From positions 1 to 5,859 of the forward strand of contig JAEOST010000468.1 of NCBI GenBank assembly GCA_016840245.1: a stretch of 5,859 bases of DNA. Reading direction: 5' to 3'. Below the pieces are notes generated by a model that saw only the letters and a program-made list of their open reading frames with translations, made no database searches and was not told the DNA's origin. Numbering within the stretch: the stretch's first letter is position 1; each line of letters starts with the position of its first letter. The position numbers and the translations under genes are program-made. Below, in pieces: positions 5,188 through 5,859 of this stretch. This stretch comes from Candidatus Thorarchaeota archaeon (GTDB lineage: Archaea > Asgardarchaeota > Thorarchaeia > Thorarchaeales > Thorarchaeaceae).

Positions 5188-5859
5188 TTACCCCCAGATT
5201 TTTCCAAGTGCTTCAGATACTGCGTCTTGCGCAGCTGAAGTAACATGACGCCGATCTCTTTTATTCAGGTCGATATCCATCGCCATCACTACCACGCTGT
5301 CATTAATTACGGACTCTGGTATCTTCCCAAGCTCAAGATACTTGGCAAAAGCCTTTGCAGCTCCTGATTGCACAGGACCGTAGAAAAGTGATGCCTGACG
5401 CATTGACTGGATTTGCTTGATAGGTAACATGAGGCTACTTGGTTTGACAGCAAGATTCGGTTCAAGAATAACAGTGAGCGCCTCGTGACCAATCTTGGGT
5501 GTTGTGAGTAGTTTCACAAAAGCTGCGCCCAAAGGTCCACTCTTTGGACCTGTAGCCATTGCAACAGATACAACATCATTCCCACTCTTACCGAATGTCA
5601 GTTCCTGTGTGTCTTCTTGAGTGACACCAAAATCACTCAGTATACTTTTCAAATCAACATCTGAATCGACAGGAGGATGGGTCAGTTTCTCAATGAGTTC
5701 GAGTTTTTCAAGCTCTAATCGAATCTCTTCACGCAACTCTTGCGTTAATGTTCCATTTGTGTTCAATGGAATCCGTGAGCGGCCAGCATTGATTCCCATC
5801 ATTCGTAGAGCTGCCTTTGCCGGTGGTGCCCCTCCATTCCTTGTAACAATACGAGATAA
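5188..5859 (-). CDS. Second DapA-Fae fusion (5' end beyond the window)
   Basis: The frame is open to the right edge, so the ATG at 5802 is internal and not the start; 223 residues are visible. The first 58 or so are the end of a DapA-type barrel, with NGGAPPAKAALRMMGINAG and GRSRIPLNTNGTLT, typical of the DHDPS family. After a charged linker, a Fae-like domain runs from about residue 85 to the end. GNDVVSVAMATGPKSGP aligns with GNEVAHIDLIIGPRGSP of Fae, so the catalytic His is Ser here (visible residue 98, codon 5568-5566) and the Asp two places on is Ala. GHEALTVILEPNLAVKPSS and FYGPVQ keep the PNLxxKP and GPxQ motifs that the downstream copy has lost. The HPF-type C-terminal tail is absent. 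It is probably the first gene of a two-gene operon and arose by duplication of an existing fusion. The aldolase active site lies outside the window, so its activity cannot be judged. Confidence 0.86.
   Translation of the reverse strand, partial: LSRIVTRNGGAPPAKAALRMMGINAGRSRIPLNTNGTLTQELREEIRLELEKLELIEKLTHPPVDSDVDLKSILSDFGVTQEDTQELTFGKSGNDVVSVAMATGPKSGPLGAAFVKLLTTPKIGHEALTVILEPNLAVKPSSLMLPIKQIQSMRQASLFYGPVQSGAAKAFAKYLELGKIPESVINDSVVVMAMDIDLNKRDRRHVTSAAQDAVSEALGKIWG

Noticed and set aside
5800..5802. ATG at 5802 as the true start of the upstream fusion gene
   Set aside because: The frame stays open to the window edge and the 19 codons before it read as conserved DapA C-terminal sequence, so the ATG is internal.

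Overview
The window looks archaeal, and an Asgard or other uncultivated lineage is possible, though the phylum is a guess. The signs are a medium-type AlaX editing protein, Shine-Dalgarno boxes of the GGTGAT type that match archaeal 16S rRNA 3' ends, an archaeal TATA box, a candidate box C/D guide RNA, and two genes carrying formaldehyde-activating enzyme (Fae) domains. Fae works on tetrahydromethanopterin.

Right part (3703-5859, minus strand): two tandem genes 6 bp apart. Each joins a DapA-family class I aldolase (DHDPS/NAL superfamily) to a C-terminal Fae-like domain. The downstream copy (3703-5181) is complete at 492 aa. The upstream copy (5188-5859) enters from the right edge and shows only the end of its aldolase plus its Fae domain. 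The two Fae domains have decayed in different places. The downstream copy keeps the catalytic histidine and the C-terminal Fae tail but has lost the PNLxxKP and GPxQ motifs. The upstream copy keeps those motifs but has Ser in place of the histidine. I do not know this architecture from the literature. Its closest precedent is the archaeal Fae-Hps fusion, in which an aldolase that makes formaldehyde is joined to Fae.

Middle (3119-3702): a plus-strand small gene of 54 codons (3470-3634) with a TATA box and a ribosome binding site, convergent with the fusion genes and separated from them by a G/C-rich hairpin. Further left, 3141-3219 can form a K-turn RNA on the plus strand with all the parts of a box C/D guide RNA in order.

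Left part (1-3118, minus strand): an M20 zinc aminoacylase/deacylase, a 139-residue protein of unknown function, an alanyl-tRNA editing protein (AlaX-M) starting at TTG, and a sugar-phosphate nucleotidylyltransferase cut by the left edge. The spacings (95, 12 and 51 bp) allow co-transcription, but no shared pathway is evident. There is no sign of mobile elements or CRISPR. The main point of interest is the aldolase-Fae pair, which suggests direct handling of formaldehyde between a pyruvate-type aldolase and the C1 carrier.
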